Source: Allobosea sp. AAP35
GTDB taxonomy: Bacteria > Pseudomonadota > Alphaproteobacteria > Rhizobiales > Beijerinckiaceae
Assembly (NCBI RefSeq): GCF_001295925.1
Contig: NZ_LJHQ01000073.1
Span: 1-58,813 of the forward strand
Length of the DNA stretch: 58,813 bases
Reading direction: 5' to 3'
The number at the start of each line of letters is the position of its first letter. Position 1 is the first letter of the stretch. Of the stretch, positions 35,186 through 43,667 are shown piece by piece. A model generated the notes under the pieces. It was not told the DNA's origin. It did no database searches and was given only the letters and a program-made list of their open reading frames with translations. Position numbers and translations under genes: made by a program.

Positions 35186-35509
35186 ATGAAGCCGATCGAG
35201 TGGCTCGGAAGCAGCAGAGCGGATGTCTGCGCGTTTCCTGAGGATGCGCGGATCGACGCCGGTTGGCAGCTCGAACTCGTTCAGCGCGGCGACGATCCTG
35301 ACGACTGGAAGCCCATACAGAGCGTGGCGCCAGGTGTCAGGGAAATCCGGATTCGGGAGGCATCGGGCGCCTTCCGCGTCATCTATCTGGCGACGTTCGA
35401 GGACCGCGTTCTGGTGCTTCACGCATTCCAAAAGAAGACGCAGGCCACAGCCAAGAAAGACCTCGATCTGGCAGCCCTGCGGCTAAAACGATGGAAGGCA
35501 GAGCGATGA
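35186..35509 (+). CDS. HigB/RelE-like toxin (Gp49 type)
   Basis: A 107-residue basic protein of the RelE superfamily, Gp49/HigB-like branch. Features are KPIEWLGSSRADVCAFPEDA at the N terminus, central VREIRIREASGAFRVIYLA and the C-terminal FQKKTQATAKKDLDLAALRL. This matches phage-derived Gp49-like toxins that cleave mRNA at the ribosome. The toxin-first order is typical of HigBA systems. It is coupled to the antitoxin by an ATGA overlap. Confidence 0.88.
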   Translation: MKPIEWLGSSRADVCAFPEDARIDAGWQLELVQRGDDPDDWKPIQSVAPGVREIRIREASGAFRVIYLATFEDRVLVLHAFQKKTQATAKKDLDLAALRLKRWKAER

Positions 35510-35787
35510 ACGCGGACATCTCTGAGAGCGTCTGGGACGCCCTGGCCGATACCCAGCAGGAGGCGGCCAATCTGAAGGCCCGTTCGGCACTGCTCTACGC
35601 CATCCGCCAGGCGGTCCAGCGTTGGGAGCTGCCTCAGGAAGAGGCTGCCAAGCGACTCGGCCTGACTCGGCCGCGAACCAGTGACCTGCTGCGCGGGAAG
35701 CTCGCCAAATTCTCGCTCGACGCGCTCGTGAATATCGCCGCATCGGCGCATCTGGAGATTGAAATCCGGGTGAAAGACGCGGCTTAG
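35506..35787 (+). CDS. HigA-like XRE-family antitoxin
   Basis: A 93-residue DNA-binding antitoxin. The HTH covers about residues 35-75 (ELPQEEAAKRLGLTRPRTSD, then LLRGKLAKFSLDALVNIA), the arrangement of the XRE/HigA family paired with Gp49-like toxins. It likely represses the operon at the palindrome upstream of the toxin. ATG 35506 overlaps the toxin stop. Confidence 0.88.
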   Translation: MNADISESVWDALADTQQEAANLKARSALLYAIRQAVQRWELPQEEAAKRLGLTRPRTSDLLRGKLAKFSLDALVNIAASAHLEIEIRVKDAA

Positions 35788-35805
35788 CGTCGAAAGCCTG
35801 CACCG

Positions 35806-38175
35806 TCAGCTCCGCTCAGCTCGCAAACGCTTCCCGACATCCTGAAACAGCCCCCGGAATGGCCGGAATACGAAGCGCACCGTCGAGCGGCCCGGGGGGA
35901 CGGCGACGGCCCGGAACAGGACGTTGGCGCGCAGGATTTCGGCGGGGGCGCCGTCGATCTCGACTTGCCACCAGGGGTGCCAGACATCGTTGAGTACGAC
36001 ATAACCACCCTGCGGAGCCTCGACCCGAAGTGTCACTTCGGTGGTGCCGTAATCGGTGATGCGGACGCTGCCGGCCGGGCTCTGGCCGGGGGGGCGCGCG
36101 CCCGGCGGTAGGGGTGGCAGGGCCCGGTCCAGCAGCACGCTCCGGCGCGGGTCGAAGCCTGCGGGCCACTGGCCGGTGGCGAGGATCGCGTCGAAATCGG
36201 CGGTCTCGGCTTTCGTCACCAGCAGCACGCGGGGAAGCGCGCGCGGATTTTCGTAGACATAGGCATCGGGCGTGCGAGCGATTTGGGTCAGATCGCCGGG
36301 CTTCAGGATCTTGTCGATCTGCTCGACGGGGACGCCCGTGGCGATGAAGCGCAGGCCGAGCATGTCGGCGAGCAGCGAGCGGTAACCCGGCATCAGAGGT
36401 GAGAAGCTGCGCTGGTCGGGTAGGGCGACATGGTCGCCGGCGCCGGTCGCCTTGCTGTAGAGGCCTAGCCGCAGCGGGTTGTAGCCGAGCGTGTTGTCGA
36501 GCTGGTGAACCAGGCTGGCATTGGGCCAATGGAAGCCGATGCCGGCGAGTTCGATGCGGTCGCGCCGGTCGGGTCCCGCGGTGCGGGCGGTCTCGCGCTT
36601 CAGCAGTGCGATCGTCTCGTTGGTGCTGTCCGCGCGCAGCACGTCATAGTCCTGCGAGGGCAGGGCGGTCGATTCACTGGGGCCGTTGTTGACCGAGAGG
36701 TCGATGGTCAGCGTCGCCGCCAGCACGATCGCCGCCGCCACACCCGCTCCACGCTGCGCAAAGCCGCGTGCGGCGACGAGCGCGCCGACGGCCAGCACGC
36801 CGCAGAGAAGCGCGGTGACCAGCGGCACGGCCGCCACCGACAGTCGCCCGACCGTCCAGGCCAGCCAGAGCGCCAGCCCGAGGGCGCCGACGAAGATCGC
36901 GACTTCCAGCGCGCGCTGCGAGGGCCGGGCGCGGGGGGCCGTGTCGGTCATGACCAAATGGGTGAGATAGCCGCCAAGCAGGGCCAGCAGCGCGCCGAGG
37001 ATGAAGAGCGCGTCAGCGGGGCGGCGGTAGAAGGACACACCCGGCAGTTCGAACAGCAACCGAAAGCCCGGGGTGAAACGCCCGAGCGCGAAGATCAGCA
37101 CGAGCAGCGCGGCGACGCTCAGCGCGACGATTTCGCGCCGCAGCAGCGCGCCTCTGACGACGCCGATCGTCAGGATCAGCCCCATCGGGATCAAGCCAAG
37201 ATAGAGCTGGCTCATATTGCGGGCGAGGTAGAGATCCTGCGGGCCGAAGCGCGCCTCGAAGGCGGGGCTCGGGGCGCCCCAGAAATTCTCCAGCGGGCCG
37301 GCGGCGCCAAAGAGATTGGCGAAGAGCCCGGTGAGCAGGGCGGCGGGGTGCAGCGAGCCCTTGCCGGCGCCGATCAGGTCGATCGCCGGGCGGTTGGAGC
37401 CTTCAGCGAGGATCGCGGTGAGCAGGATCGGCACAGTCGCCACCAGCACCGCGCCGAGCCCGCCCGCCAGCAGCGGCAGGAAGGCCGTACGCAAGGCCTG
37501 CCAAGGGTTGCGGGCCATGGCGATGGCGGCGATCACCAGCCCGGCCAGGACATAGACCCCGAGCAGCGCGACCTGATCGCGCCCCAGCACCATGAATCCG
37601 GCGACGACACCCGCAGCGAAGCCATAGGCTATTGAGCTACGATCCAGCGCTCGCGAGATGAGGGCGAGCGCGATCGCGAAATAGCCGAGGCTCAGCACCT
37701 GGCCGATATGCTGGATGCGCCAGGCGGCCGCTGCCCCGAAGGCGAAGGCGAGTGCGGCGACGACCGCGCCGGCCGGGTGCCAGTCGCGGTCGCGGAAGAT
37801 CACGACGAAAGCGAGCGCGCCGGCCAGCAGGGTTCCGAGAACCGCGCCGTCGCCGAGCCTGAAACCCGGAACGGGTTCGAGCGCCGCGATCAGCGCGAAG
37901 GGCGGTGAGAAGATCAGCGATTGCGGATCGGCGATCTGCGGCGAGCCCGCGAAAACATAAGGCGTCCAGAAGGGCGAACGGCCGCTGTGCCAGGCTTCCG
38001 CGAGGAACTGGAGCTGCGGCTGAAAATGCGCCTTGGCGTCCCAGGGGATCGTAACGACGCCCGAGAGCCAGGGCCAGGACAGCGCGATCCAGCAAAGGAC
38101 TACGATGACGACCACGCTGGCGAGGGGCCAGCGCGCGACAGGCAAAGCGGGTTGGGAGGCGGGCGGCTGCGACAT
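35806..38175 (-). CDS. Large polytopic membrane protein, YfhO-like
   Basis: A 789-residue protein with about 12 membrane helices in the first 500 residues (e.g. VVIVVLCWIALSWPWLSGVV) and a periplasmic C-terminal part. Sequence patterns after the first helix (WDAKAHFQPQLQFLAEAW, then FAGSPQIADPQSLIFSPP) resemble YfhO and GT-C-fold glycosyltransferases. The C-terminal segment VVLNDVWHPWWQVEIDGAPA is characteristic of YfhO-like proteins (a 'YPGW'-like module). A role in lipid-linked sugar transfer to envelope glycans is plausible but unproven. ATG 38175 is preferred to an in-frame start 75 bp upstream. It is followed by the convergent antitoxin gene. Confidence 0.75.
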   Translation of the reverse strand: MSQPPASQPALPVARWPLASVVVIVVLCWIALSWPWLSGVVTIPWDAKAHFQPQLQFLAEAWHSGRSPFWTPYVFAGSPQIADPQSLIFSPPFALIAALEPVPGFRLGDGAVLGTLLAGALAFVVIFRDRDWHPAGAVVAALAFAFGAAAAWRIQHIGQVLSLGYFAIALALISRALDRSSIAYGFAAGVVAGFMVLGRDQVALLGVYVLAGLVIAAIAMARNPWQALRTAFLPLLAGGLGAVLVATVPILLTAILAEGSNRPAIDLIGAGKGSLHPAALLTGLFANLFGAAGPLENFWGAPSPAFEARFGPQDLYLARNMSQLYLGLIPMGLILTIGVVRGALLRREIVALSVAALLVLIFALGRFTPGFRLLFELPGVSFYRRPADALFILGALLALLGGYLTHLVMTDTAPRARPSQRALEVAIFVGALGLALWLAWTVGRLSVAAVPLVTALLCGVLAVGALVAARGFAQRGAGVAAAIVLAATLTIDLSVNNGPSESTALPSQDYDVLRADSTNETIALLKRETARTAGPDRRDRIELAGIGFHWPNASLVHQLDNTLGYNPLRLGLYSKATGAGDHVALPDQRSFSPLMPGYRSLLADMLGLRFIATGVPVEQIDKILKPGDLTQIARTPDAYVYENPRALPRVLLVTKAETADFDAILATGQWPAGFDPRRSVLLDRALPPLPPGARPPGQSPAGSVRITDYGTTEVTLRVEAPQGGYVVLNDVWHPWWQVEIDGAPAEILRANVLFRAVAVPPGRSTVRFVFRPFRGLFQDVGKRLRAERS

Positions 38176-38246
38176 CAGGCTGCGGTGCCCGAAGTCGGCA
38201 TGGCGATCAAGCCCTCGCGATCCATGGCGGGCTGCCCCGCCTTGGC

Positions 38247-39374
38247 TCAATCCTTCGGCGCGGCCCGCGCCATCAGCGCGTCCATGTCGATGGAATGGCC
38301 GGCCCGGTCCCGCTTGGAGGCGAGATACCGGACGTTGTGGATATTCGGCCGCCCCAGCACGCGCTGCGTTCCCACGACCTCGACACCTGCGGCCTTGATC
38401 GCGCCGACCTTCAGCGGGTTGTTGGTCAGCGCGGTGACACGGCTGACGCCGAGCTGCTTCAGCATCGTCGCGGCGAAGTCGAACTGGCGCTGGTCGAGAT
38501 CGAAGCCGAGCACCTCGTCGGCGTCATAGGTGTCCCAGCCCTGGCTCTGCAGCTTGTAGGCGCGCATCTTGTTGGAGATGCCGTTGCCGCGACCCTCCTG
38601 GTCGAGATAGAGCAGGATTCCGCCCTCATTCTCGGCCATCCACTGCACGGTTTCGCGCAGCTGGTCTCCGCAATCACATTTCAGCGAACCAAACAGATCT
38701 CCTGTCAGGCAGGCCGAATGCAGGCGCACCGGCACGGCGCCTGTCAGATCGGGATTGCCGACGATGATCGCGACCTGATCGCGCAGGCCTTCGCCGCCGC
38801 GGAAGACAACGAATTCCGTCTCCGAAGCACCTTCGAGCGGCACCGGCGCGCGACCGACGATGGTCAGGGTCGCGGCCTGAGCTGCGCGGTAGCCATTCAC
38901 CGCATCGATGTCGATTTCGACCAGCGGCTCGCTCGCGATCTGCGCGGGTGAAACCGGGACAATGATCGCAGCCGGCATCACCAGCGACAGCCGGGCGAGT
39001 TCGAGCGCGGCACCGTCGATGTCTGACGCCGGGGCGACCGGCGCATCGACCTTGCCGTCGATCTTGAGGGCCAGCATCTCGATGCGCGCCAGATCAAGCG
39101 ACGGCATTGCCAGGATGCCGGTTTCGGCCCTGGCCTTGGCGCCGAGGCGACGCAGCCGCGCCGCGCTGAGCACCAGATGCGCCTTGCCGCCGCCCAGCGC
39201 GTCGAGCGCGCCGACCAGTTCGCCATCGGCGAGTTCAGCCGACAGGGCCAGCGCCAGGCGCTCGCCCGCGCGCAAAAGCACGGGGCGGCCGGAGCGAAAT
39301 TCCGAAATGGCGCGATCGACCGCCACGAGGCTCGTCTCGAGTGGGCGTCCGAACAGCGTACGCGACTGAAGCAT
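38247..39374 (-). CDS. ribA: GTP cyclohydrolase II RibA with N-terminal degenerate domain
   Basis: RibA opens GTP to the first riboflavin intermediate, releasing formate and pyrophosphate. The C-terminal ~200 residues carry the zinc Cys cluster CLTGDLFGSLKCDCGDQL and the catalytic region YLDQEGRGNGISNKMRAY (Asn-Gly-Ile in place of the more usual Ile-Gly-Leu). TNNPLKVGAIKAAG lies near the C terminus. The first ~170 residues look like a RibB-type fold without its acidic catalytic motifs. ATG 39374 is used; TTG 39389 is an alternative. No FMN riboswitch was recognised in the 268 bp upstream. It lies downstream of, but separated by a plus-strand gene from, the four-gene operon at 40233-43625. Confidence 0.88.
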   Translation of the reverse strand: MLQSRTLFGRPLETSLVAVDRAISEFRSGRPVLLRAGERLALALSAELADGELVGALDALGGGKAHLVLSAARLRRLGAKARAETGILAMPSLDLARIEMLALKIDGKVDAPVAPASDIDGAALELARLSLVMPAAIIVPVSPAQIASEPLVEIDIDAVNGYRAAQAATLTIVGRAPVPLEGASETEFVVFRGGEGLRDQVAIIVGNPDLTGAVPVRLHSACLTGDLFGSLKCDCGDQLRETVQWMAENEGGILLYLDQEGRGNGISNKMRAYKLQSQGWDTYDADEVLGFDLDQRQFDFAATMLKQLGVSRVTALTNNPLKVGAIKAAGVEVVGTQRVLGRPNIHNVRYLASKRDRAGHSIDMDALMARAAPKD

Positions 39375-39657
39375 CGGATTGTCCGTCAAATGGGGCGTGG
39401 CTTAAAAGCGTCGGCCCGGCGGTGGGTCAGGCAGTTACGGGCATCACGCCAACCTAGATCAGCGCTGCACAGATTTACATCAAACGTGCCTGAGTGAAGG
39501 GCAGTTCCATGGCGCATCGATTTCGCACACACTGCTTGGCCATCACGCGAGGACGTGACATGCCGTTTAGGCCGGTCGCATATAAGAGAATGAATTTGAA
39601 CGCGGGATGAATGTCGAACGAGACAGCGGGTCGCTCGGTCTCGTGAGGGAGCTACGC

Positions 39658-40236
39658 ATGACGCAAGCGCATGACAATCCAGGCCCAGCAACCATTTACA
39701 CCGCCGTCGCGCGCCATCTGCACTGGATCACCGCCGGTGCGGTTCTGCTCATGGTACCCGCCGGGCTGGCCATGACGTATCGCGGCAATACGCTGAATAT
39801 CTGGGATGGGCTGACCGATGCGATGTACAGCGCCCACAAGCTGCTCGGGTTCCTCGTGCTCTGGCTGGTCGTCGGACGGCTTGCCTATCGGCTGATCAAC
39901 GGCGCCCCCCCCGATGAGCCGACGCTGCTCTGGTGGCATAAGGCCGCATCCCATCTGCTGCATTGGCTGCTCTATGGGCTGCTGCTGGTCGTGCCACTGC
40001 TGGGCTGGATCGGCATTTCGCTTTACCCGTCACTGAAGATTTTCGGTCTGTTCGAACTGCCGGCGATCACCTCGCCGAACCAGGATCGCGCCGGAACGAT
40101 CCTCGAAATCCATGGCACGCTGGCCATCGTGATGGCGCTGCTCGCCTGCGCCCATATCGGCGCCGCGCTGTTTCACCATCTGATCCGCAAGGATGGGGTG
40201 CTGCGCCGGATGCTGCCGGGGCTCAAGCAGCGCTAA
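39658..40236 (+). CDS. Cytochrome b561-type membrane protein
   Basis: A 192-residue four-helix membrane protein of the bacterial cytochrome b561 family. Haem-ligand histidines are visible in ARHLHWITAGAVLL (TM1), YSAHKLLGFLVLWLVVGRLA (TM2), ASHLLHWLLYGLLLVV (TM3) and LEIHGTLAIVMALLACAHIG (TM4). These proteins shuttle electrons from quinol, often to periplasmic partners. ATG 39658 follows a GAGGGAG site. Its 3' end overlaps the convergent methyltransferase by 4 bp. Confidence 0.9.
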   Translation: MTQAHDNPGPATIYTAVARHLHWITAGAVLLMVPAGLAMTYRGNTLNIWDGLTDAMYSAHKLLGFLVLWLVVGRLAYRLINGAPPDEPTLLWWHKAASHLLHWLLYGLLLVVPLLGWIGISLYPSLKIFGLFELPAITSPNQDRAGTILEIHGTLAIVMALLACAHIGAALFHHLIRKDGVLRRMLPGLKQR

Positions 40237-41072
40237 ACCGGCCGCGCCCAGAGATCGTGGTGGCCGACGAGGGCGGACGCCGCGTGGCTCTTGGTCGCAA
40301 GCCAGTCCGCGATGGTGGCGGCGTCGACCTGGCCGGTTTCGAGAACGGCGTCGGCGATGCCGGTGGCGAGCATCCGGGCCAGTTCGCCGCGCCGCTCGTC
40401 GATGCGCCAGGCGCTGTCACCAATCGAGACGGCGAAGCCCGATTTGCGGAACGCCTCGGCCATGACATCCGTCGCCTCCGGGCCGGCTGCCGGGCCGAAG
40501 CCCTTGTCGCCGTGCTGGTGATGCTTGAACGCGGCCAGAACCCGCGCATCGGCCGCGTGAGGCGGCTGCCAGACCTCGCGGCCATCATAGGTCAGCACGG
40601 TGTAAAGCGGCAGCCTTTGACCTGTCAGCGCCGCAACGAAGCGTTCGAGCCAGCGCTTCGAGGTCAGATCGAACAAAGCGGCGGCCGTCACCAGATCGGG
40701 TTGCCAGCCGAGGACCCATTCGAGATCCTTGTTGAGATCTGCCTGGCGGGTATCGACCGTGATCAGATGGTCGCCCTTGGTAAGGACGAGTTCCTCACCC
40801 TGCTCGCGCGCCTCGTCGGCCCAGCCGGTCAGTGTCTGCCGGGTGGCTGCGAGCAGGCGTTCGTCGAGATCGACCAGCGTCCAGTGCTGGTGCAAGGGCA
40901 GGGCGGCATAGGTGCCGCGCAGGTTCGAGCCGGCGCCGCAGCCGAGGTCGACCACGGACATCGAGTTCCTGCCGGCGAAATGAGCGCCGACAGCACCGAG
41001 GACCTGGGGGTTGCGGGCCGCATGATCGGCGGGCTCGCGCAGAGCCAGCCATTCGGGGGAGAAACCGGCCAT
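40233..41072 (-). CDS. SAM-dependent methyltransferase of the four-gene operon
   Basis: A 279-residue class I methyltransferase. Motif I is SVVDLGCGAGSNLRGTYAAL (about 40-59), the ribose-binding acidic residue follows in WTLVDLDERLL, and PDLVTAAALFDLTSKRWLER is a characteristic central motif. Overall pattern suggests a small-molecule methyltransferase, with no substrate inferred. Its ATG overlaps the stop of the upstream glycosyltransferase (ATGA), so it is the last gene of the 43625-40233 operon. Confidence 0.85.
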   Translation of the reverse strand: MAGFSPEWLALREPADHAARNPQVLGAVGAHFAGRNSMSVVDLGCGAGSNLRGTYAALPLHQHWTLVDLDERLLAATRQTLTGWADEAREQGEELVLTKGDHLITVDTRQADLNKDLEWVLGWQPDLVTAAALFDLTSKRWLERFVAALTGQRLPLYTVLTYDGREVWQPPHAADARVLAAFKHHQHGDKGFGPAAGPEATDVMAEAFRKSGFAVSIGDSAWRIDERRGELARMLATGIADAVLETGQVDAATIADWLATKSHAASALVGHHDLWARPV

Positions 41073-42136
41073 CAGACTACCTTTCGCCCGGTCTCGGGCA
41101 AACATACTTCGGCGACGATCGCCGCCGTCTCGCGCCAGCGTGGCAGCGTGCCAGCGGCCAGCCAGGCCGCATCGGCCATCGCCCGGCGCTGTGCCGGCGC
41201 ATCAATCAGGCTTGCTATGGCCTTGGCAAGTGCGGTCCCGTCGCCGGGAGGGACTTTCAGCGCGGCCGCGTCGGGTGCTGTCTCGGCGGCAGCGCCGCCG
41301 GTGGTGCAGACGATCGGCAGGCCGCGTGCCAGGGCCTCGGTCAGCACCATGCCGTAGCCTTCGAACAGCGAGGGCAAGACGAAGAGATCGGCCGCGCCAT
41401 AGGCCGATGCCAGCGCCGCATGGTCGACGGCTCCTGCAAGGCTGATGCGGTCGGTGAGACCGGCGGAGGCGATCTGTGCGGTCAGGTCGCGCACCGTGTC
41501 CGGCGAGCGGTCAGCCGCGCCGATGATGGTGAGGTGCCAATCCCTGCCGTGCAGCGCCGCAAGCGCCTCGACGAGCAGGTGATAGCCCTTCCGCGGAACG
41601 ATCGACCCGACGGCGAGAATTTGCAGAGGCCGATCTTCTGGCCCACCGCTGGCTCGCGGGGCTGGATCTACACCGGGGACCGCGACCGTGATGCGGGCTT
41701 CCGGGACACCAAACTCCGCGACCAGCAGCCGCTTCGTTGCCGGGCTCGTCGCCACCACGGCGCGGGCGTAGCGCAACGCCGCGGCTTCGCGGGTGAGCAG
41801 CCCCGTGGCCGTCTCCACATCGAGTCCGGTCTCTAGCGCCAGCGGATGATGGACCAGCGCGACGACGCGGCCCGCCAAGCCGGCGGCGATGGCTTCGGGA
41901 AACGCCCCATAGGCCAGCCCGTCGATCAACAGGACGTCGTCATAGGGTTGCGACAAGATCACGCGCCCTGTCTGAGCGAGATGGTCCTGCGTCGGAAACG
42001 GGAAAGAGCCCGGCAGTGCCACATGCCGGGCGTCGATGCCCATATCGCGCCATTCCGCCAGCAGCCTGCGATCATAGCCGTAGCCACCGGTCGGCAGGTC
42101 GATGTCGCCGGGGATGGCGAAGGCGATCGTGCTCAC
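41072..42136 (-). CDS. GT4-family glycosyltransferase
   Basis: A 354-residue GT-B glycosyltransferase. The N-terminal Rossmann half includes DDVLLIDGLAYGAFPEAI and VALVHHPLALETGL. The C-terminal half has the GT4 pattern LQILAVGSIVPRKGYHLLVE and the nucleotide-sugar motif LFVLPSLFEGYGMVLTEALA with the E-x7-E glutamates, followed by GLPIVCTTGGA. GTG 42136 overlaps the stop of the PTPS-like gene by 4 bp (GTGA). Donor and acceptor are unknown. Context suggests glycosylation of the product of the PTPS-like and dehydrogenase enzymes. Confidence 0.88.
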   Translation of the reverse strand: MSTIAFAIPGDIDLPTGGYGYDRRLLAEWRDMGIDARHVALPGSFPFPTQDHLAQTGRVILSQPYDDVLLIDGLAYGAFPEAIAAGLAGRVVALVHHPLALETGLDVETATGLLTREAAALRYARAVVATSPATKRLLVAEFGVPEARITVAVPGVDPAPRASGGPEDRPLQILAVGSIVPRKGYHLLVEALAALHGRDWHLTIIGAADRSPDTVRDLTAQIASAGLTDRISLAGAVDHAALASAYGAADLFVLPSLFEGYGMVLTEALARGLPIVCTTGGAAAETAPDAAALKVPPGDGTALAKAIASLIDAPAQRRAMADAAWLAAGTLPRWRETAAIVAEVCLPETGRKVV

Positions 42137-42534
42137 GCGAGCGCGCCCTCAAAGCTCGCCCGGGCCAGATCGGTCTCGTGCAGCGTCACGCGGATGCGGG
42201 CGAGGCCGGCCCCGTCCTCGCCGAGCGCGCCCGACCTGGCTGCGTCCGCCATGGCATCGAAGATGTATTTGCAGAGGAACTCGGTGGTCGTCAGCACGCC
42301 GGCAAATTGCGGCAGGACATCGAGATTCTGGTAGTTCAGGGGCTTCAGCGTCTTGTTGAGGACATCCAGCGCCGCGCCGATATCGACGACGACATTCTGC
42401 TTCGTCAACGTCGGCCGGAAGAAGGCGACGTCGACGACGAAGGTCGCGCCATGCATGTTCTGCGCGGGGCCGAAAAACGGATCGGGCAAGGAGTGGCCGA
42501 TCATGATGCGATCGCGAACTTCGACGGAGAACAT
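42133..42534 (-). CDS. Divergent 6-pyruvoyl-tetrahydropterin synthase/QueD-like protein
   Basis: A 133-residue T-fold protein resembling PTPS/QueD. The first zinc His is kept in RIMIGHSLPDPFFG and the second in AQNMHGATFVVDVAF. Where QueD has Cys-x3-His-x-His, the Cys position is Ala and the last His is Ala. The later LDH segment reads LNYQNLD, so the catalytic His is absent too, while HETDLARASF keeps the conserved Glu-Thr. It probably binds a pterin-like or other substrate but cannot use the standard mechanism. ATG 42534 is chosen from the MFSVEVRD start. Second gene of the operon. Confidence 0.8.
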   Translation of the reverse strand: MFSVEVRDRIMIGHSLPDPFFGPAQNMHGATFVVDVAFFRPTLTKQNVVVDIGAALDVLNKTLKPLNYQNLDVLPQFAGVLTTTEFLCKYIFDAMADAARSGALGEDGAGLARIRVTLHETDLARASFEGALA

Positions 42535-42602
42535 GGGCAACGCTCCTGCTGGCCGACGGAGCGGCGGCTGCGTGATGTCTTGGCCAATGCGGCCGGCTGC
42601 GG

Positions 42603-43625
42603 TCAATAGCGCAGCGCGGCTGTCAGGCCATGCCATGAGGGCGCGAGTACCGATGGCAGGCGTGCGGCGGCCTCATCGAAGGGAATGTCTTCCGTGATCA
42701 GCGCATCGAGCCTGTCGTCGGCGAGCAGCGCCATGGCCGCGGCCGAACGTCGGGCATAATCCCAGCGCGGGCGGCGCGAGGGCGATATGCCGCCGACCTG
42801 GGTCGAGACGAGCTGCAGGCGCTTGGCGTGGAAGGCGCCGCCGAGCGGGGCTGCGATGGTGCCCTCCCCATACCAGCTCAGCTCGACGATGCGGGCCTCA
42901 AGGCCGGCGGCGGCGATGGCGGTGGCGAGGCCGGGCGCCGAGGCGCTGGCGTGGAAGACGAGATCAGCCTCGGCGGGCGCGTCTGCCGGCAGGGCGAAGC
43001 CGAAGCCGAGCGCCTGCGCTACATTGGCGCGGGCGGGTTCGACATCGACCAGCGTGACCTGCGCGCCCGGAAGCCTTGCCGCCAGCCAGGCGACCAGCAG
43101 CCCCAGCACGCCCCCGCCGACCACGACGATGCGGTCCGCCGGGCCGGAGCCGGCATCCCAATGGGCATTGAGCGCGGTTTCCATATTGGCAGCGAGGATG
43201 GCGCGACGTGCCGGGACCTCCGTTGGGACGCGGGTCAACCGGTCCACCGAGGCGATGAAGCGGTCCTGGTGCGGGTGAAGGCAGAAGACGGTCTCGCCCA
43301 TCATCGTTTGTGGGCCTGCCTCCACGACACCGACCGCGCAGTAGCCGTACTTCACCGGAAACGGAAAATCGCCCTTCTGGAAGGGGGCTCGCATACGCTC
43401 ATATTCGCCCACTGGAACTCGGCCCTCGCAGACCAGGCGCTCGGTGCCGCGGCTGACACCGCTCCACAAAGTGCGGACCAGACAGTCCTCATCGGCGCGC
43501 TCCGGAAGCGCTTCGGCGTTCAGGGCGCATTCACGCGGCGCGACATACCAGAGCGCCGTCACGGATGCGCTTGCACTGGACGAAGATGCCGGCTTTAGGT
43601 CTTGCGCCGCCAGATCTCGCGTCAT
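42603..43625 (-). CDS. MDR-family (zinc-type alcohol) dehydrogenase-like protein
   Basis: A 340-residue medium-chain dehydrogenase/reductase. The N-terminal GroES-like part has TLWSGVSRGTERLVCEGRVP and KYGYCAVGVVEAGP. The Rossmann motif is IVVVGGGVLGLLVAWLAARL, and the strand after it ends in Asp (VTLVDVEPARA), favouring NAD(H). The GHE catalytic-zinc motif and structural-zinc cysteines of alcohol dehydrogenases are not seen, so it is likely a zinc-independent member. ATG 43625 is chosen. First gene of the operon, 68 bp before the PTPS-like gene and divergent from opgH by only 42 bp. Confidence 0.82.
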   Translation of the reverse strand: MTRDLAAQDLKPASSSSASASVTALWYVAPRECALNAEALPERADEDCLVRTLWSGVSRGTERLVCEGRVPVGEYERMRAPFQKGDFPFPVKYGYCAVGVVEAGPQTMMGETVFCLHPHQDRFIASVDRLTRVPTEVPARRAILAANMETALNAHWDAGSGPADRIVVVGGGVLGLLVAWLAARLPGAQVTLVDVEPARANVAQALGFGFALPADAPAEADLVFHASASAPGLATAIAAAGLEARIVELSWYGEGTIAAPLGGAFHAKRLQLVSTQVGGISPSRRPRWDYARRSAAAMALLADDRLDALITEDIPFDEAAARLPSVLAPSWHGLTAALRY

Positions 43626-43667
43626 GTCCGCATCCTTCTTTCGTTTCGCCTCGCCTGCCTTGCCCCG

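Noticed and set aside
39390..39657. FMN riboswitch before ribA
   Set aside because: No RFN-type conserved helices or sequence were recognised; the interval looks featureless apart from promoter-length space.
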